Shown: positions 61,645 through 64,000 of the stretch, piece by piece
Layout: each line of letters starts with the position of its first letter
Position numbering within the stretch: the first letter of the stretch is position 1
NCBI RefSeq assembly: GCF_013294115.1
Contig: NZ_JABSNP010000003.1
Location: 248,001 to 312,000, forward strand
From: Hymenobacter caeli
GTDB lineage: Bacteria > Bacteroidota > Bacteroidia > Cytophagales > Hymenobacteraceae
Reading direction: 5' to 3'
Length of the DNA stretch: 64,000 nt
Position numbers and translations under genes: made by a program
The notes under the pieces: generated by a model
Databases searched by the model: none
What the model was told of the DNA's origin: nothing
Seen by the model: only the letters and a program-made list of their open reading frames with translations

Positions 61645-61698
61645 ATGTGGAGACGTGCTTGTCACCAACCGTAGCTTTCGCCTCCACATTTCTTTTTT
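61645..61698 (+). terminator. Terminator-like hairpin between rpoA and rplQ
   Basis: An 8-bp stem ATGTGGAG/CTCCACAT (61645-61652, 61682-61689) extended by weaker pairs, 29-nt loop, then TTTTTT at 61693-61698. It lies in the 183-bp rpoA-rplQ spacer. No exact promoter box follows (TACTTTTC near 61791 is a near match), so partial read-through to rplQ is likely. Confidence 0.65.
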
Positions 61699-61805
61699 AC
61701 AGATTTTTTACATTTTTGACCAGTGCGCCCGAGGGGCAGCGGTTCTAATGAGGTTTTGACCCGCCGTGGTCGTTGCCCGCAAGCGCACATTTACTTTTCA
61801 GTCCC

Positions 61806-62405
61806 ATGCGACACGGAAAAAAGATTAACCATTTGGGCCGGACTACCGCCCATCGCCATGCGATGTTATCGAACATGGCTACATCGCTTATCCTGCACAA
61901 GCGCGTAACCACGACGGTAGCCAAGGCTAAGGCCTTGCGCCAGTACGTAGAGCCGCTGCTCACCAAATCAAAAGAGGATACGACGCATTCGCGCCGGATG
62001 GTGTTTGCTCAATTGCAAGAAAAAGAAGCTATCAAGGAGCTATTTGGTGAAGTAGCTGGCAAGATTGCCAACCGTCCTGGTGGCTACACCCGCATTATTA
62101 AACTGAGCGATTCGCGGCTCGGCGACAACGCTGAAATGTGCGTAATTGAGTTGGTTGACTACAACGAAACCTTACTTGAAGCCAAGAATGCCGGTGCTGA
62201 GAAGGCTACCACGACGCGTCGGTCGCGCCGCCGCTCGGGTGGTACCGCGCCGGTTGCCGGCGATGCTGCCGTGACTTCGGCTACCGAAGTGACGGGCGAA
62301 GCCGTAGCTCCTGACGCTACTGTGCAGCAGTCGGCCCCGGAAGATACCCCCACCGAAACGGTGAAGGATGGCGAGAGCCGCGACGAGGCTAAGGCCGACG
62401 CGTAA
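61806..62405 (+). CDS. rplQ: 50S ribosomal protein L17 with a long C-terminal tail
   Basis: The core (1-120) is normal L17: [40 protein letters not shown] and [20 protein letters not shown]. Residues about 125-199 form an extension: a basic [11 protein letters not shown] segment, then an acidic Ala/Thr/Val/Glu-rich stretch ([19 protein letters not shown]). The tail is nearly 40% of the protein. The ATG at 61806 is used. A strong terminator follows and closes the super-cluster. Confidence 0.95.
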   Translation: MRHGKKINHLGRTTAHRHAMLSNMATSLILHKRVTTTVAKAKALRQYVEPLLTKSKEDTTHSRRMVFAQLQEKEAIKELFGEVAGKIANRPGGYTRIIKLSDSRLGDNAEMCVIELVDYNETLLEAKNAGAEKATTTRRSRRRSGGTAPVAGDAAVTSATEVTGEAVAPDATVQQSAPEDTPTETVKDGESRDEAKADA

Positions 62406-62425
62406 GCTTTCGAGGTTTGATTTTG

Positions 62426-62460
62426 AAAAGGGATGCCCCTCGCGGGGCATCCCTTTTTTT
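62426..62460 (+). terminator. Terminator of the ribosomal super-cluster
   Basis: Perfect 14-bp stem AAAAGGGATGCCCC/GGGGCATCCCTTTT (62426-62439, 62444-62457), 4-nt loop, run of seven T's, 20 bp after rplQ. Confidence 0.93.
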
Positions 62461-62611
62461 GTTGGGTTTTGGGCGAGGAAGCTCGTGGGATTTTTGCGGC
62501 AGCTCAACGGAATTTTCGGTGGGTTGGCGGACTATGCGGCGGGGCCGGCGGCGGGGTAGGCGTGCTTTGAAGCATTCAATCACACTCTGCGCGGCTAGGC
62601 CGCTTTGCGTT

Positions 62612-63904
62612 ATGAAAGTCATTTTGCTTCTGCGTTACCTCTTGCTTTGGGCCGTGCTGCTACCGGGGGCCCCAGGGGCCTGGGTGCAAACTGCTGCGGC
62701 GGAATCCGTATTTGCCGGAGCACCGCTGGAAACCATTGAGGCGGGCAAGGAGAAGTTTGCGCTGTTTGATAAAGTGTTTTATGATAATCAGTTATTTTTG
62801 CTGGGCGAGGCGCACGGGGTGCGGGGGCCCCAAGCGCTTGATTTTGCATTGCTGAAGTACCTGAACGCCCGGGCAGGGGTGCGCACCTACGTGGCGGAAG
62901 TGGATTGCGCCAAGGCCTATTACCTGAACGAGTACCTGCGTACGGGTCAGGACAGCACCCTGCGGCTAGTGTTCAGGAGTTGGGTAGCCGGCCGGGCGCA
63001 GTGGGCCAACCAGGAGTTCTACCAGAAAATCCAACGCATCAGGGCCTTGAACCAGACGCTGCCGGCGGCGCGGCGCATCCGGTTCGTTGGGCTCGATGCG
63101 TTGCAGGACTTGCCCCTGGCGGCTGACTACCTCGCGGTGCTGCTGCGCACGGCACCGCTGGCGCCGGGGGCGCGCAGCCGCATCGATTCGGTGGTGGCGG
63201 TGCTGCGGCAACCGGGGGCCCCGGGGCTAATGGGGGTGGCGCGGCGGGCGCTGGCCGGTGTGGGGCCCGAAGCTAGGTGCGATGACCTACGCCACGCGCT
63301 GGCGAATGCGGCCTACGACCTACGGGCGGGGCGGCGGGAGGACAACATTTTTGTCAATTTCCAGGCGCTGGTGCAGACGAAGCGGCTGGCCCACGAGAAG
63401 CTATACGGAATGTGGGGCCTGGGCCACGTGCTGCAAAGCCCGCTGCAAAATGGCTTTTCGGACTTGGCGGCCCGCATCCGGCAGCGTGCGCTGCCGATGC
63501 ACGACAAGGTGGTATCGGTGCTGTGCGTATTCAGCGAGTGCCGGATGCTGTACCCGACGGACGGCCTGCCGGGGCCCTGGCAGGCAGCGGGGCAGCCGTA
63601 CACCGTCACCGACAAATTTAACCACGACGGGCCCCTAGTAACGGTAACTGGCCTGGCCGACCTGAAGCAGCGCACCGCGCCGGGCAGCACTACGCTGGTG
63701 CGGCTCGACGCGCCGGGGGCCACTGCTACCCGCCAGCCCATTCAGCTGCGCTACGCACCGGGCATGCCGCTGGAGCAGCAGATGCAATTCCGCCCCGAGC
63801 TGCCGGCCACGGCTTACGTGCAGTACCTGGTGCTGGTGCGCGGCTCGGGCCCCGTGACGCCGCTGGGGCCCCCAGAAGCGGCGGTAACCAGCCGCGGCCA
63901 GTAG
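62612..63904 (+). CDS. Secreted erythromycin-esterase/ChaN-like protein
   Basis: 430 residues. Signal peptide MKVILLLRYLLLWAVLLPG followed by APGAWVQTAAAES. The mature N-terminus has LFLLGEAHGVRGPQALDFAL, with a GEAHG motif like the Glu/His site of the EreA and ChaN/TraB-GumN group, then VAEVDCAKAYYLNEYLRTGQ and RFVGLDALQD. The helical middle part fits an Ere-like fold; the last ~100 residues are not recognised. Real substrate unknown; antibiotic resistance should not be assumed. The ATG at 62612 begins the signal peptide; the 65 in-frame codons upstream run through the terminator. GCTTTG lies four bases before the ATG but lacks the TA of a full -7 box. Confidence 0.65.
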   Translation: MKVILLLRYLLLWAVLLPGAPGAWVQTAAAESVFAGAPLETIEAGKEKFALFDKVFYDNQLFLLGEAHGVRGPQALDFALLKYLNARAGVRTYVAEVDCAKAYYLNEYLRTGQDSTLRLVFRSWVAGRAQWANQEFYQKIQRIRALNQTLPAARRIRFVGLDALQDLPLAADYLAVLLRTAPLAPGARSRIDSVVAVLRQPGAPGLMGVARRALAGVGPEARCDDLRHALANAAYDLRAGRREDNIFVNFQALVQTKRLAHEKLYGMWGLGHVLQSPLQNGFSDLAARIRQRALPMHDKVVSVLCVFSECRMLYPTDGLPGPWQAAGQPYTVTDKFNHDGPLVTVTGLADLKQRTAPGSTTLVRLDAPGATATRQPIQLRYAPGMPLEQQMQFRPELPATAYVQYLVLVRGSGPVTPLGPPEAAVTSRGQ

Positions 63905-63996
63905 CACAGCTGCTGCGCCGGCTTAGTGCACGAACTTAGCTGGGGGCCCCAGGCTGGCCGCCAGCTACCTTGGCCACTATTAACAACCCGTTTCGC

Positions 63997-64000
63997 ATGA
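63997..64000 (+). other. Possible start codon of the next gene
   Basis: The window ends in ATGA. TACCTTGG, one base off a TAnnTTTG box, lies near 63967. Too short to identify a gene. Confidence 0.25.

Overview
The window is about 64 kb of chromosome from a member of the Bacteroidetes, most likely a GC-rich Cytophagales bacterium of the Hymenobacter type. The evidence is a type IX secretion (Por) sorting domain on the first protein, promoters of the Bacteroidetes form (TTG near -33, TAnnTTTG near -7), near absence of Shine-Dalgarno sequences, and the Bacteroidetes gene order tRNAs - tuf - tRNA-Trp - secE - nusG - rplKAJL - rpoBC - DUF3467 - rpsL - rpsG - fusA - S10/spc/alpha operons. Genus is inferred from protein style and base composition, not from a database search.

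Layout. 0-1.8 kb: end of a secreted T9SS protein. 1.8-4.2 kb (minus): ComA-like phosphosulfolactate synthase and a TPR protein. 4.3-9.6 kb (minus): an exopolysaccharide module transcribed as outer-membrane export lipoprotein -> tyrosine autokinase -> PHP-type phosphotyrosine phosphatase -> NAD-dependent epimerase. 9.9-12.7 kb (plus): acyl-CoA dehydrogenase, then rpsU, a XerC/D recombinase and the hibernation factor hpf. 12.8-17.4 kb: SAM metabolism (metK, a PG1098-like SAM methyltransferase, a small secreted protein, ahcY). 17.5-21.1 kb: SDR oxidoreductase, PnuC-type transporter, and two overlapping glycosyltransferase genes (GT2, GT9). 21.4-23.5 kb: ECF sigma factor, zinc-finger anti-sigma, gmk and nadD. 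23.6-25.9 kb (minus): a biotin carrier protein, a small coiled-coil ORF, pyrH and frr. 26.0-28.6 kb: secreted M1 aminopeptidase with HEAT-like repeats.

28.7-62.4 kb (plus) is the transcription/translation super-cluster: tRNA-Tyr, -Gly, -Thr, tuf, tRNA-Trp, secE, nusG, rplK, rplA, rplJ, rplL, rpoB, rpoC, a DUF3467 gene, rpsL, rpsG, fusA, rpsJ, rplC-D-W-B, rpsS, rplV, rpsC, rplP, rpmC, rpsQ, rplN-X-E, rpsN, rpsH, rplF-R, rpsE, rpmD, rplO, secY, map, infA, rpmJ, rpsM, rpsK, rpsD, rpoA, rplQ. rpmD and rpmJ were found by reading the sequence. 62.6-63.9 kb: a secreted protein with an erythromycin-esterase/ChaN-like motif. The last bases may hold the next start codon.

Most of the window is conserved housekeeping sequence and I see no defence system, CRISPR array, prophage or insertion sequence. 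The less expected content is regulatory: (i) three promoters whose TAnnTTTG box ends four bases before an ATG, predicting leaderless mRNAs; (ii) a terminator-like hairpin about 10 nt after the predicted rplC start site, in a place where rpsJ has been cut off from the rest of the S10 operon; (iii) a set of near-perfect, T-tract-free hairpins in operon spacers; (iv) ribosomal proteins S3, L17 and S12 with low-complexity C-terminal tails; (v) the rpsU-xerC-hpf trio, which adjoins the tRNA-tuf cluster in Bacteroides, displaced here by about 16 kb.
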